Below, piece after piece: positions 1 to 10,491 of a stretch of 64,000 nt of DNA. Position 1 is the stretch's first letter. Each line of letters starts with the position of its first letter. The stretch spans positions 62,001-126,000 of the forward strand of contig NZ_JAKUJZ010000005.1 in assembly GCF_022436675.1 (NCBI RefSeq), written 5' to 3'. Both the position numbers and the translations under genes were made by a program. This DNA is from Rheinheimera hassiensis (GTDB taxonomy: Bacteria > Pseudomonadota > Gammaproteobacteria > Enterobacterales > Alteromonadaceae). The notes beneath the pieces are model-generated. The model saw only the letters and a program-made list of their open reading frames with translations. It was not told the DNA's origin and ran no database searches.

Positions 1-252
1 AGCCACTGGCTGACCTGCAGCGGTCAGCACAACAAATTCACGCAGTGCCAGCTCTGCCTGATATAGATCGCGGTCAGCATTTAGCACAGCTGTAGTAGCC
101 GGGCTTAAATTATTAATAGCAATATCAGTACGGTCGACTACGCCGTTGACCATAATCAGGCTTTTCCCCCCCACCACTGCAATCAGTATCGCCAAAATTA
201 AGATGGGTAATGCAATTTGCATTTTAACAGACAGGTTTTTCAGTGTATTCAT
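1..252 (-). CDS. Methyl-accepting chemotaxis protein, N-terminal fragment (cut by window edge)
   Basis: Translation of the 84 codons present gives a short basic N-terminus, a hydrophobic membrane segment (about residues 12-33, ILILAILIAVVG) and then a segment typical of a four-helix-bundle periplasmic sensor (DRDLYQAELALREFVVLTA). This arrangement, with the motif of Asp and Arg before Tyr-Gln-Ala-Glu, is that of the first transmembrane helix and helix 1 of MCP ligand-binding domains. The HAMP and signalling domains would lie left of the window. Because only the N-terminus is visible, a sensor kinase or a GGDEF protein with the same kind of periplasmic domain remains possible. Confidence 0.6.
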   Translation of the reverse strand, partial: MNTLKNLSVKMQIALPILILAILIAVVGGKSLIMVNGVVDRTDIAINNLSPATTAVLNADRDLYQAELALREFVVLTAAGQPVA

Positions 253-293
253 GACGGCTCTCACATCCAGTAACGTACGGTAAGCCAGAGATG

Positions 294-316
294 GCTAAGT
301 GATATACCCACTTAGC
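294..316. repeat. Perfect 8-bp hairpin between the MCP-like gene and the pseudouridine synthase gene
   Basis: GCTAAGTG at 294-301 is the exact reverse complement of 309-316, with a 7-base loop. It lies in the 5' untranslated region of the leftward MCP-like gene and downstream of the leftward pseudouridine synthase gene. No T-run follows on either strand, so it is not a canonical Rho-independent terminator. The role is unknown. Confidence 0.5.
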
Positions 317-402
317 ATAGTTGAGTTTATCAGTAACATAATTGAATTTTATCAGTATCCTAGCGAATTATTGCCATACAAGCTGTGTTATTGCCAAGTG
401 CT

Positions 403-1353
403 TCACGGCGCAGTGCCCGGCAACACCTTAAGACTAAAGCCTGAGCTAAACTGTAGCAGTTTATTGCTATCCGGTTGAATAAAGCCCAGGCTGGCAGCCA
501 GTAACTGCAGTGGTTTATCAAACTGCGGTGGCTGCTTGGGCAGTAACTCAGGATAGTATTTATCATGCAATATTGGCATACCAAGACTAAGCATGTGCAG
601 CCGCAGCTGATGGGTTTTACCACTGTGCGGGCTAAGCTGAAACAGACCGATGTCGCCGGCTTTGACGACCAGACTGATATCTGACACCGCATTCACCGGC
701 CCTGGGACTATGGCATTGAGGAATCGCGGCTGGCTTTTTTCAATTCGATTGGCGATGTGCCAGTGCCGGGGCAATGCACAGTGCTGTGCTTCTGCGCTTA
801 GCTTTGCTACCGCCTGATACTGCTTTTGTACCCTACCTTCGCTAAACAGCTGATAATACTGCGCCCGACTGGCCGCATTTAGTGAAAACAGCACTATGCC
901 CGCGGTTTCCCGGTCCAGCCGGTGTACCGGTACAATATCACTAATGCCGGTTTCGCGTTGTAAGCGCGCCAGTAAGCACTCATTAACGTATTCACCACCT
1001 GGCGTAACCGGCAAAAAATGCGGCTTGTCAGCCACCAATATATGCTCGTCCTGATAGACAATTTGGTGCGCAAACGGGATAACCGGCTCGGCTGTTACTT
1101 CACGGTAGTAGCACAACCGTTTGCTGGGCGAAAAAGGGGTATGTTCGGTAATCGACTCGCCGTTAAACCAATACACCTTGCCTGTAGCAATACGCTGACG
1201 CCAGATAGCCTCGCTGATAAACGGAAACTGGCTGCAAAGAAACTGCAGCACAGTATGCCAGCCGTTATTGACAGCAGGCAGGGTAATTTCAGAGGCTTGG
1301 CGGGCTATCGACACGGTAGATTCCGGCAGAAAAATCAGCGCGCAGTGTAGCAT
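403..1353 (-). CDS. RluA-family pseudouridine synthase
   Basis: The protein should isomerise uridine to pseudouridine in rRNA or tRNA. The catalytic signature HRLDRETAG is present, with the catalytic Asp inside it, preceded by the family strand IVYQDEHILVADKPHFLPVTP and followed by the substrate-binding stretch SGKTHQLRLHM. An S4-like N-terminal part (FISEAIWRQRIATGKVYW) precedes the catalytic domain. The reading frame stays open upstream to 1551, but that part overlaps the divergent tapT gene and is low quality. I therefore prefer the ATG at 1353, giving about 316 residues, the usual size for this subgroup. I cannot tell which RNA site is modified. Confidence 0.85.
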   Translation of the reverse strand: MLHCALIFLPESTVSIARQASEITLPAVNNGWHTVLQFLCSQFPFISEAIWRQRIATGKVYWFNGESITEHTPFSPSKRLCYYREVTAEPVIPFAHQIVYQDEHILVADKPHFLPVTPGGEYVNECLLARLQRETGISDIVPVHRLDRETAGIVLFSLNAASRAQYYQLFSEGRVQKQYQAVAKLSAEAQHCALPRHWHIANRIEKSQPRFLNAIVPGPVNAVSDISLVVKAGDIGLFQLSPHSGKTHQLRLHMLSLGMPILHDKYYPELLPKQPPQFDKPLQLLAASLGFIQPDSNKLLQFSSGFSLKVLPGTAP

Positions 1354-1405
1354 AAAAGCGGCTACAATAGCCGCCCGTTGCCGTTCAGATGCTGTTGGAA
1401 CCTGC

Positions 1406-2104
1406 ATGTCGCATATTAATTCTGTCCTTAACCTACGCACACAGGAGCTGGCAAAAGCTACCCGGGTGTTTAACGCACGCGGCAGCAAAGTTAAACGCTG
1501 CGAGCAGTGCCTGCTGCCGGCCACCGACTGCATCTGCGCCAGCAAACCCAATGTCAGCAGTAGCAGCGCCTTTTGTTTTATTATGTATACCGGCGAGTGC
1601 TATAAACCCAGCAACACCGGCCGCATTATTGCCGATGTTATCGCCGACAACCATGCCTATGTTTGGGACAGAACCCGGCCCGATGCCAACATGCTGGCAC
1701 TGCTGGCCGACGCACGTTATGCACCTGTAGTGGTATTTCCGCAGCAATATGCTGAAGCTGAGCGTTGTATCAACAGCCCGCTTGAACTTAGCGCCGTGCA
1801 AAACGGCAAAATACCGCTGTTTATTATGCTGGACGGCACCTGGCGCGAAGCGAAGAAAATGTTTAGAAGCCCTTATTTAGCCAACTTGCCGGTGCTGGGT
1901 ATTCAACCAGAGCAGGGCTCAAGTTATCAGCTGCGCGAAGCAGCGCATCTGCACCAGCTGTGCACCGCCGAAGTGGCGGTTGAAGTACTGACTCTGGCGA
2001 ACGATAACGTAGCCGCTGTAGCGTTGGCCGAATACTTTGCTGTATTTCGCCGCGCTTATATTGTCGGCAAACCCCACCTTAATTTTACTGAATCAGCAGA
2101 GTAA
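1406..2104 (+). CDS. tapT: tRNA-uridine aminocarboxypropyltransferase, DTW domain
   Basis: The 232-residue product belongs to the TDD/DTW family. In E. coli, TapT (YfiP) uses S-adenosylmethionine to make acp3U in the variable loop of several tRNAs. Visible support is the Cys-rich N-terminal site (CEQCLLPATDCICAS), the central DRTRPDANMLALL stretch and the diagnostic DGTWREAKKM (the DTW motif with Gly in place of the middle contact), followed by a C-terminal alpha-helical region. The length equals that of the E. coli protein. The ATG at 1406 is chosen because the open frame upstream is only antisense to the neighbouring pseudouridine synthase. A TACAAT hexamer about 30 bases upstream could be its -10 element. 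Confidence 0.85.
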   Translation: MSHINSVLNLRTQELAKATRVFNARGSKVKRCEQCLLPATDCICASKPNVSSSSAFCFIMYTGECYKPSNTGRIIADVIADNHAYVWDRTRPDANMLALLADARYAPVVVFPQQYAEAERCINSPLELSAVQNGKIPLFIMLDGTWREAKKMFRSPYLANLPVLGIQPEQGSSYQLREAAHLHQLCTAEVAVEVLTLANDNVAAVALAEYFAVFRRAYIVGKPHLNFTESAE

Positions 2105-2121
2105 TCTGCCAAGGATCTGAT

Positions 2122-2334
2122 ATGCGTGATGTAATACTGAGTAAACCCGCAGTTGAACTGTATAAAATACTGAAATTTGAAGGCCTGCTCAGCAGTGGCG
2201 GCGAAGCAAAAGCCGCAATAGACAGCGGTTTAGTGAAAGTGAACGGCGAAGTAGAAACCCGTAAACGCCGCCAGATTAACGCCGGCGATATTATTGAAAT
2301 TGGCAGCGAAAAGCTGCAAATGCGCTTAGAATAA
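2122..2334 (+). CDS. ybcJ: Small S4-domain RNA-binding protein (YbcJ-like)
   Basis: The protein has 70 residues and is essentially a single S4 RNA-binding fold: LYKILKFEGLLSSGGEAKAAIDSGLVKVNGEVETRKRRQI. The pattern of Gly-Leu, a Gly-Glu-Ala helix and the V-N-G-E turn is that of YbcJ, which is suggested to bind RNA or assist ribosome assembly. It starts 17 bases after tapT with an AAGGA ribosome site and is probably cotranscribed, so two RNA-related proteins share the unit. The convergent hydrolase gene ends only 8 bases beyond its stop. Confidence 0.85.
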   Translation: MRDVILSKPAVELYKILKFEGLLSSGGEAKAAIDSGLVKVNGEVETRKRRQINAGDIIEIGSEKLQMRLE

Positions 2335-2342
2335 TGCCGCAA

Positions 2343-3101
2343 CTACACCGTTTGCAGAAAAGCAGCCAACTGCGCAACCAGCCAGTTGGCGTCATCTAAC
2401 GGCACATCATGTCCGGCCCAGGGGTGCTGAATATGTGCCGCCTGCCAGTAGCGGGCTAAATCGGCTGAACATTGCGGGCTAACCAGCGTATCACCCAGGC
2501 TGCTAAGCAATAATGCAGGGCATTGCGGTGCGGGTGTTACCACAAAACGACTGGCCGCCCATAATTGGCGCAGGGCATTTAATTTACTTACCGGTCTTTG
2601 CTGCTGCCATAACTGCCAACTGCCAAGTATATCGGTATGTTCTGCAGGCCTGGCGCTGGTTAACTGCAAAATAGCCTGTTCGCGCTGTGCGGCCCCCAAG
2701 ACGATACTGCGCAAAATAGCCGGATAGTTACGCCAGCACAAACGGCGGTAAAACGGCGACAACGGCTTGGCACTGCTGTTAATCAGCGTGACTGAGGCCA
2801 CTTCATGCGGATATTGCGCTGCCCAGTCGGCTGCTAACATAGCCCCCAGTGAAATAGCCAGCAGATGCACCCTGCCGTTGTATTGTGGCGCCTGCAACCA
2901 TTGCTGGCGCACCGACTGGCACAGGCCTCTGATGCTGCCAGGCGAACGCTGCTGGTACAGCTGGCCCGAGCCGGCAAAATCAAAGCTCAGCACAGGGTTG
3001 GTTACAGCCTCAGCCAGTAAAGGTTTGAATTCACCCCAATGGCGCTGCTCACGGGTTAAACCGCGGATCAGCAGTACCGGTGTAGCCTCGGCTAATACCA
3101 T
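2343..3101 (-). CDS. Alpha/beta hydrolase
   Basis: The 252-residue protein has an alpha/beta-hydrolase fold. Its N-terminal strand and oxyanion region is LLIRGLTREQRHWGEF, the nucleophile elbow is LAISLGAM with the catalytic Ser, an acidic member lies in SSLGDTLVSPQCS, and the catalytic His is in AGHDVPLDD. No signal peptide is visible, so it should be cytoplasmic. The start overlaps the end of the upstream carboxypeptidase gene by 10 bases, indicating a two-gene operon. Substrate cannot be deduced; esterase or lipase-type activity on a small molecule is the safest statement. Confidence 0.8.
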   Translation of the reverse strand: MVLAEATPVLLIRGLTREQRHWGEFKPLLAEAVTNPVLSFDFAGSGQLYQQRSPGSIRGLCQSVRQQWLQAPQYNGRVHLLAISLGAMLAADWAAQYPHEVASVTLINSSAKPLSPFYRRLCWRNYPAILRSIVLGAAQREQAILQLTSARPAEHTDILGSWQLWQQQRPVSKLNALRQLWAASRFVVTPAPQCPALLLSSLGDTLVSPQCSADLARYWQAAHIQHPWAGHDVPLDDANWLVAQLAAFLQTV

Positions 3102-4102
3102 AAGGTTTTGGCCTGAACCTGTAACTGCTCGCGGTTAACCTGCGGCAACCAGTTTTGATATGACATGGTGCTGTTAATAAGAAAGTTAATCAGAATAAGG
3201 TGACTGCGCAGCACCCTTTTTACACGGTGCGGCTTTACCGGATGAAACATGCCCAGGCTGGATAACAGCTGAAACGGGTTTTTCCGCACCCAGTTCCACG
3301 AGCCCATTTCCAATGTTAACGGCAACATAGTGGTGTTATGCGCCAGCGATAAATCGTAAAGGTAGTCCCATAAATCACCATGGCACAGGTAATGCTGCGA
3401 TTGCGGCTCAAAAATATAATTCTGGTGTGGGTAGGTTTGAAACAACAGTTCACGCAGCCGGTACATTTCGGCCAGATGCGCAATCGGCTCGCGGCGGCTT
3501 TTCGCATAAGGGAACCACAACCGATCAGTAGTGCCGAAGCCGGAGTGGCAATCCAACACCAGCGAAAAGGGCCGGTTAAACAGCTCACGCTGAATAAAAT
3601 CGGCTACGGCCTGGCTTTCTGTTTCCATTTTGTCGGTGCGACCGCGATGCCATGGAATGGTGCGGCTGATACGCTGGCCGCCAACCAGCCAGGCGGCGCC
3701 TTCGGCGCACTCCACCGGCGCATTGCGCATTAAATCAACACTGTTGCCATTAGCGCGCCAACCATTGGCCATGCCGGCCGGGTTAACCAGCGGGATAAAA
3801 TAAATACAACAATGTGCCAGCGTATGTTGCAGGCAAAGATCCCAGGGTAAGCGGTTTAGTAAAGTTTGCAAATAAGCCAGCACCACTTGTGTGCCAATAC
3901 GCTCCAGACCGTGAATCCCTCCCACCAGCACGACTGCCGGGGCTGAAGCGTTGCGGTTGCCAAGAGTCAGACCATATAACGGCAGGCGCTCTGCCATATG
4001 CGGTATGCTGGCCAGTAATTCAACCTGTAATTGTGGCGGGGCCGTATCAATTAACTGTTGCAGCTGAGCCAGCTCGGGCAGCATGGTATCAGTATCAACC
4101 AA
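3092..4102 (-). CDS. M14-family zinc carboxypeptidase-like protein
   Basis: The first two zinc ligands are in GGIHGLERIGTQ (H-x-x-E), the third His is in LVLDCHSGFG, and the general-base Glu is in LTLEMGSWNW. These fit the M14 carboxypeptidase/deacylase superfamily. No export signal is seen, so a cytoplasmic role in trimming peptides or murein peptides, or in amino-acid deacylation, is likely. The chosen start is a TTG at 4102 because a GGAG sits about 7 bases upstream. The ATG six codons further in (4084) has no comparable site. It is translationally coupled to the hydrolase downstream. Confidence 0.75.
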   Translation of the reverse strand: MVDTDTMLPELAQLQQLIDTAPPQLQVELLASIPHMAERLPLYGLTLGNRNASAPAVVLVGGIHGLERIGTQVVLAYLQTLLNRLPWDLCLQHTLAHCCIYFIPLVNPAGMANGWRANGNSVDLMRNAPVECAEGAAWLVGGQRISRTIPWHRGRTDKMETESQAVADFIQRELFNRPFSLVLDCHSGFGTTDRLWFPYAKSRREPIAHLAEMYRLRELLFQTYPHQNYIFEPQSQHYLCHGDLWDYLYDLSLAHNTTMLPLTLEMGSWNWVRKNPFQLLSSLGMFHPVKPHRVKRVLRSHLILINFLINSTMSYQNWLPQVNREQLQVQAKTLWY

Positions 4103-4184
4103 CAGCTCACTCCGTTAGTGAAAGTTATATGACAGCATACCCGATGCCCGCCAGACAAAAATGGCAGTTTTATGAAGATTAAGT

Positions 4185-4207
4185 AAAACGCCGCCAAAGC
4201 GGCGGCG
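4185..4207 (-). terminator. Rho-independent terminator after kdsA
   Basis: Read leftward, a 7-bp all-GC stem (CGCCGCC at 4201-4207 pairing with 4189-4195) with a 5-base loop is followed by TTTT then ACTT. It lies 25 bases beyond the kdsA stop and should end the hemA-to-kdsA transcription unit. Confidence 0.8.
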
Positions 4208-4231
4208 TGGTTAGCTTAGCAAAAGCTAAGT

Positions 4232-5504
<1,273 letters not shown>

Positions 5505-5555
5505 AACGCTTGTCCTTCCTTTATTAATAAAACAGCCAGCGTAAGCTGGCTGCAG

Positions 5556-7115
5556 TTACTCGTAGCTGTCCGGGTATTTTTGCAGTATTGCTTCCAGTTT
5601 GTCGACCCGGCTTTTAAATATTTCTACCAGTTTGGGGTCAAATTGCTTGCCGGCTTCTGCTTCTATTGTTGCCATTACCTGATCCAGTGGCCAGGCTGAC
5701 TTATAACAGCGCCGGTGGCGTAATGCATCATAAACATCGGCCAGAGCGGCAATACGACCGTAAATATGAATATCTTCGCCTTTTTTACCAGTCGGGTAGC
5801 CTGTGCCATCCCATTTTTCGTGGTGATCCTGTGCAATCACCGCACCGGCCTGAATAATGCTGCGTTTAGAGTTTTTCAGTATCTCATAGCCGATGCTGGT
5901 ATGGGTTTTCATCACTTCCCACTCTTGCGCCTGCAGCTTTGCCGGTTTATTTAAAATACCATCCGGAATACCTACTTTGCCAACATCGTGCAAGGGCGCG
6001 GCAAACATTAAACGTTCAGCTTCCTCTTCAGGCATGCCATAAGCTTTGGCCAAATCATAACAAATAAAGGCCATCCGTTTCACATGGTTACCGCTTTCAA
6101 TTGAGCGATGCTCTACTGCCTCGCTTAGGCGATAAACAATTTCGCGCTGGGTGTCTTCTACTTCATGCTGCAGTTGCACATTTTCATAGGCTATTTGCAC
6201 ATTTTGGGAAAATAACTCAATCAGCTTTTTCTGATTCTCGGTAATGGCGCCCGGCAAACCAGAGATATACAACAAAGAGCCATGGGTAAATTTACTGGTG
6301 CAGTAGGCCACCAGGTAATTATCGCGGTACACAATACCGCGTGATTTAAGGGCGGTATCAAAGGCGTCCATTAACTCTGGAGCCAATACCTCCTGCACCG
6401 GTTTACCTTCTTTGCTTTCAAACTCGCCCTGGCCGGCAAATACCACTAAGTTATGTGGCTCAGTTACTTCACCGGCAACATTACCCGCCACCAGCGATGA
6501 GCTGACCAGCAAAGCGTCTTCATTACAGCCCAGAATAGAGGTGAGTTGCTGTAAAACGCCATCGATAAACTGCTCCATCGAGTGCGATGAAAATAAGTCG
6601 GCCGAGGCGTTAATGATTTTTTCCAAACCCTGACGGCTTTGCTCCAGTGACATAATATCGCGGTAGGAACGCAGGCTGGACATAATAACGGTAAACAGTT
6701 TTTGTGCGGTAAGCTCGGTTTTAGATTTATAGTCGTTGATGTCGTAGTTAATAATCACCTGTCGCTCGGGCGCCTGCCCCGGCTGGCCGGTGCGTAAAAT
6801 AATGCGCACATGTTCATTGTGCAGCTCTTCACGGATATAACGCGCTACCAGCAAACCGGCATCGTCGGTTTCCATGACTACATCCAGCAAAATAATAGCG
6901 GTGTCGGGGTGTTGTTTAATCAGTTCTTTAGCTTCGCGGCCAGAGTAGGCACTGAAAAAGGTCAGATTTTTACTTTGAAAGGTAAAATCACTCAACGCTA
7001 GTTTGGTAACAGCATGCACTTCAGGCTCATCGTCAACAATCAATACTTTCCAACTGCCGTTAAGCACTGCAATTATCGGTTCCGGCTCTTCGGCAAATAA
7101 AAAATCATCGCTCAT
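5556..7115 (-). CDS. Response regulator: REC - DUF3369 - HD-GYP cyclic-di-GMP phosphodiesterase
   Basis: The 519-residue protein has a receiver domain (about 22-150, with KVLIVDDEPEVH, the phospho-acceptor Asp in IILLDVVME and the Lys in DYKSKTEL), a central GAF-like DUF3369 region (about 170-320) and a C-terminal HD-GYP domain. The last keeps PLHDVGKVGIPDGIL and DHHEKWDGTGYPTG, so the metal ligands and the GYP motif look intact. It should hydrolyse cyclic-di-GMP in response to an unlinked histidine kinase. A good AAGGAAAAG ribosome site precedes the ATG. It sits between prmC and sirB2, interrupting an otherwise housekeeping gene block. Confidence 0.9.
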   Translation of the reverse strand: MSDDFLFAEEPEPIIAVLNGSWKVLIVDDEPEVHAVTKLALSDFTFQSKNLTFFSAYSGREAKELIKQHPDTAIILLDVVMETDDAGLLVARYIREELHNEHVRIILRTGQPGQAPERQVIINYDINDYKSKTELTAQKLFTVIMSSLRSYRDIMSLEQSRQGLEKIINASADLFSSHSMEQFIDGVLQQLTSILGCNEDALLVSSSLVAGNVAGEVTEPHNLVVFAGQGEFESKEGKPVQEVLAPELMDAFDTALKSRGIVYRDNYLVAYCTSKFTHGSLLYISGLPGAITENQKKLIELFSQNVQIAYENVQLQHEVEDTQREIVYRLSEAVEHRSIESGNHVKRMAFICYDLAKAYGMPEEEAERLMFAAPLHDVGKVGIPDGILNKPAKLQAQEWEVMKTHTSIGYEILKNSKRSIIQAGAVIAQDHHEKWDGTGYPTGKKGEDIHIYGRIAALADVYDALRHRRCYKSAWPLDQVMATIEAEAGKQFDPKLVEIFKSRVDKLEAILQKYPDSYE

Positions 7116-7211
7116 CCGCTTTTCCTTTAGCTTGATTTAGTCTGAATAGTTGCTGAATTAGTTATATGCCCTATCCAGAGCAGGGTCAAAGGAAATGGAT
7201 AAAAACAACTC

Positions 7212-8060
7212 TTAATCTGGCAAACAACCGCCACTGATACGCCAGTTATTACCATAATCGCGCTTTGACTCAACCTGGGTAAAACCGGCTTGTTGCAGCA
7301 ATAACCGCACAGCACCAGCCTGATTATAACCATGTTCCAGATAAAGCCAGCCATTGGCATTCAAGTGCTGCGGCGCCTGGCGTACTATCTGCTCAATATC
7401 AGCCAATCCCTGCTGTTCAGCAGTCAGCGCAGTTATCGGCTCATATTGCAGGCTGGCTAAATGCGGGTCTTGCGGATCAATATATGGAGGATTGCTGACA
7501 ATCAGATCAAACTTTGCGCCGCCCAGTGCGCTAAACCAGTTACTTTGTACCACGCTGCAGTTTTTTATCTGCAGTTTTTTCCGGTTACGTTCCGCCAGTG
7601 CAGCAGCTTCGGCAATATAGTCTACCGCTGTTAGCTGCCACTGCGGTTTATTGTGCGCCAACGCCAGGGCAATAGCGCCGGTGCCGGTGCCTAAATCCAA
7701 CACTGTTGCCTGTGCTGGTAGCGGCAGCGCCAAGGCTTGCTCTACCAGCAGTTCGGTATCTGGCCGCGGGATCAAGGTGCTGGGAGCGACTTCAAGCTGT
7801 AAGTCAAAAAAGTGCCAGTAACCAAACAAATAAGCCAGTGGCTGGCCCTGCAGGCGCGCGCTTAGCAGCTCAGTTAGCTTTGCCAGCTCTGCACTGTTAA
7901 GTTCGCGCTCGGGGTAGCTGTATAAATAGCCGCTGCTAACATTCAGCACATGACACAGGCATAACCGGGCTTCAATATCCGCCGTTGGGCTAATTGCTAC
8001 CAGTTGTTGCTGCGCCTGTTTTTGCCACTGTGTCAGTGTTTGTTGCACTTTTTGCCGCAC
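7212..8060 (-). CDS. prmC: Release factor glutamine methyltransferase
   Basis: PrmC uses S-adenosylmethionine to methylate the Gln of the GGQ motif in RF1 and RF2. The 282-residue sequence shows the SAM-binding TVLDLGTGTGAIALALA, the catalytic NPPY (VSNPPYIDPQDP) and the family N-terminal helical domain ending in PLAYLFGYWHF and IPRPDTELLVE. The GTG start directly abuts the prfA stop codon (TAAGTG), so enzyme and substrate are made from one message. A second GTG four codons in is an alternative start. Confidence 0.95.
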   Translation of the reverse strand: MRQKVQQTLTQWQKQAQQQLVAISPTADIEARLCLCHVLNVSSGYLYSYPERELNSAELAKLTELLSARLQGQPLAYLFGYWHFFDLQLEVAPSTLIPRPDTELLVEQALALPLPAQATVLDLGTGTGAIALALAHNKPQWQLTAVDYIAEAAALAERNRKKLQIKNCSVVQSNWFSALGGAKFDLIVSNPPYIDPQDPHLASLQYEPITALTAEQQGLADIEQIVRQAPQHLNANGWLYLEHGYNQAGAVRLLLQQAGFTQVESKRDYGNNWRISGGCLPD

Positions 8061-9152
8061 TTAGCGGTTCTCGTCGGCCAACGCGGCTAACAAGTCTGCC
8101 TGATGTTCGTGTTTCAGCGGCTCTAATACCTGATCTAAATCACCTTCCATCACTTCGTTTAAACGGTAAATGGTAAGGTTAATCCGGTGATCGGTTAAAC
8201 GGCCCTGCGGGAAGTTATAGGTGCGGATACGCTCGGAGCGATCGCCACTGCCCACTAACGAGCGGCGGGTAGATTCTTCCACGAGACGACGTTTCTCGTC
8301 TTCTGCCGCCTGAATACGCGATTGCAGCACGCTCATGGCCCGGGCGCGGTTTTTATGTTGCGAGCGTTCGTCCTGACACTCCACAACTATGCCGGTAGGT
8401 AAGTGGGTAATGCGAATGGCAGAATCAGTGCGGTTAACGTGCTGGCCACCAGCACCGGAGGCACGGAAAGTATCCACTTTTAAATCGGCCGGATTAATTT
8501 CTATCGCTTCGCTTTCCGGCACTTCCGGCATAATAGCCACGGTACAGGCCGAGGTATGCACCCGGCCCTGAGATTCAGTGGCCGGTACACGCTGCACACG
8601 GTGGCCGCCTGATTCAAACTTCAGCGTACCGTAAGCCCCCTCGCCCTGCACACTGGCGATGATTTCTTTATAGCCGCCATGCTCACCATCACTGGCGCTG
8701 ACAACTTCGAGCTTCCAGCGGCGTTTTTCGGCAAAACGACTGTACATACGAAATACATCACCGGCAAAAATAGCCGCTTCATCGCCACCGGCACCGGCAC
8801 GAATTTCTAAAAAGCAGCTGTTGTTGTCGTTCGGGTCTTTGGGCAGCAATAAAATTTGCAGGTGCTGATCCAGTTGCTCAATGCGTTCTTTGGCTGCTTT
8901 ATATTCTTCCTGCGCCATTTCACGCATATCAGGATCGCTGTCTTTCTGCATGTCTTCAGCCGAGGCTAAATCCTGCTGCGCCTGCTGATAGTCGGCAAAA
9001 GCTTTGCTGATATCTTCCAGTTGGCTGTACTCTTTTGACAGCTCGCGAAATTTGCTTTGATCACTTATTACGCCTGCATCACTTAATAATGCCTGCACTT
9101 CTTCGTAGCGCTCAGCCAGGCCTTCCAGCTTGCGGTATACCGATTCTTTCAT
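8061..9152 (-). CDS. prfA: Peptide chain release factor 1
   Basis: RF1 ends translation at UAA and UAG. The 363-residue protein carries the GGQ peptidyl-hydrolysis motif ([18 protein letters not shown]) and the stop-codon recognition segment with P-A-T ([14 protein letters not shown]), which is RF1-type rather than the SPF of RF2. The N-terminal coiled-coil domain ([12 protein letters not shown]) is complete. It lies between hemA and prmC as in other gammaproteobacteria, with an 18-base gap from hemA. Confidence 0.97.
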   Translation of the reverse strand: MKESVYRKLEGLAERYEEVQALLSDAGVISDQSKFRELSKEYSQLEDISKAFADYQQAQQDLASAEDMQKDSDPDMREMAQEEYKAAKERIEQLDQHLQILLLPKDPNDNNSCFLEIRAGAGGDEAAIFAGDVFRMYSRFAEKRRWKLEVVSASDGEHGGYKEIIASVQGEGAYGTLKFESGGHRVQRVPATESQGRVHTSACTVAIMPEVPESEAIEINPADLKVDTFRASGAGGQHVNRTDSAIRITHLPTGIVVECQDERSQHKNRARAMSVLQSRIQAAEDEKRRLVEESTRRSLVGSGDRSERIRTYNFPQGRLTDHRINLTIYRLNEVMEGDLDQVLEPLKHEHQADLLAALADENR

Positions 9153-9170
9153 GGTGTTTTATTTGCCTGA

Positions 9171-10430
9171 TTACAGATCTAACAAAGTGTTGATCAAGGT
9201 TTGTTTATTCAGTTCGTCGTCTTGCACTAACTGGCGGATGGCTTTGGTTGGGCTGTGCATCAGCCGGTTACTCAGTTTAGTTGACAGCTCAGCAAGCACT
9301 TTTTCGGCATCTTGTCCGGCGGCCAACTGGTTTGCAGCTTTGGCCAGTAATTCTGTACGCACCTGCTCGCAGCGCTGGCGGTAATCGCGCACCCAGTCAA
9401 CACTGCCTTGCAGCGTTAACCACTGTGCAAACTCAGCTGCGCCAACTGATATCATTTGCTTGGCCTGCTCAGCAGCCTGCAGGCGGTTATTCAGGTTTTG
9501 CGCCACTATCGACTGTAAATCATCTACTGTATACAGGTAAGCATCCTCCAGCTCTGCCACTTGCTGCTCAATATCGCGCGGCACGGCTAAATCAACCAGA
9601 AACATCGGCTTGTGCTTTCGCTGCTTTAGCGCTTGCTCTACCATACCTTTACCAACAATGGGCAAAGTGCTGGCGGTAGAGCTGATCACAATATCTGCAT
9701 CAGCCAGAGTTGACGGCACCTGTGCCAGCGTAATGGCAGAGGCACTGAATTGCCCGGCCAGATGTACCGCGCGCTCATAAGTGCGGTTAGCTACCGTTAG
9801 CTGCCCGGCGCCCTGTTCTTGCAAATGCTTAGCTACCAATTCAATGGTTTCACCGGCGCCAATCAGCAGCACCCGTACTTTGGCCAGGTTACCGAAAATT
9901 TGCTTGGCCAAGCTTACCGCGGCAAAGGCGACAGATACCGCATTGGCACCAATATCAGTCTCGGTGCGCACCTGTTTGGCTACTGCGAAAGTTTTTTGAA
10001 ATAAGCGTTCAAACTGCGGGTTAACGGTACCAGCACTGCGGGCCTGATTATAAGCCTGTTTTACCTGACCGAGAATTTGCGGCTCGCCCAGCACTAATGA
10101 GTCCAAGCCGGACGCCACTTGCATCAGATGCTCGGCAGCCGCATTGTCCTGATGTAAATACAAATGCGGTTGCAATTCACTGCCCTCAATCGCATGAAAT
10201 TGTGCCAGCCAGGCAATTACCTGTTCCGCTTGGGTAGCAGTACCGTTAAAATACAACTCGGTGCGGTTACAGGTAGATAAAATCACCGCATCGGAAATAC
10301 TGGTTAAGGTAGTCAGTTCGCGCAAGGCTTCAGGCAACTGCTCAGGCGCAAAAGCAACTTGTTCGCGCAGGGCAACCGGTGCCGTTTTATGATTAATGCC
10401 GAGTGCGAAAATGGCTGTCACCTGTATCAT
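9171..10430 (-). CDS. hemA: Glutamyl-tRNA reductase
   Basis: The enzyme reduces glutamyl-tRNA(Glu) to glutamate-1-semialdehyde, the first committed step of C5-pathway tetrapyrrole synthesis. Visible features are the N-terminal LGINHKTAPVALRE, the catalytic Cys in LSTCNRTELYF, the NADPH-binding VLLIGAGETIELVAKHL and the long C-terminal dimerisation helix. The frame extends to a TTG at 10457. The ATG at 10430 gives an N-terminus close to the known start of the family, although no clear ribosome site is seen before either. It is divergent from lolB, the usual gammaproteobacterial arrangement. Confidence 0.95.
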   Translation of the reverse strand: MIQVTAIFALGINHKTAPVALREQVAFAPEQLPEALRELTTLTSISDAVILSTCNRTELYFNGTATQAEQVIAWLAQFHAIEGSELQPHLYLHQDNAAAEHLMQVASGLDSLVLGEPQILGQVKQAYNQARSAGTVNPQFERLFQKTFAVAKQVRTETDIGANAVSVAFAAVSLAKQIFGNLAKVRVLLIGAGETIELVAKHLQEQGAGQLTVANRTYERAVHLAGQFSASAITLAQVPSTLADADIVISSTASTLPIVGKGMVEQALKQRKHKPMFLVDLAVPRDIEQQVAELEDAYLYTVDDLQSIVAQNLNNRLQAAEQAKQMISVGAAEFAQWLTLQGSVDWVRDYRQRCEQVRTELLAKAANQLAAGQDAEKVLAELSTKLSNRLMHSPTKAIRQLVQDDELNKQTLINTLLDL

Positions 10431-10491
10431 CAGAATTGTCAGGGGCGAATTGTACAAAAAGCCCCAACTTAATAAAAGCGAAGAAAGCTCA

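Noticed and set aside
327-351. FliA-type promoter before the MCP-like gene
   Set aside because: TAAA and GATAA elements are present on the minus strand but the spacing is about two bases short of the sigma-28 consensus, so the call is too weak.
1354-1551. N-terminal extension of the pseudouridine synthase
   Set aside because: It would overlap the start of tapT on the other strand by about 145 bases and has no family similarity that I can see.
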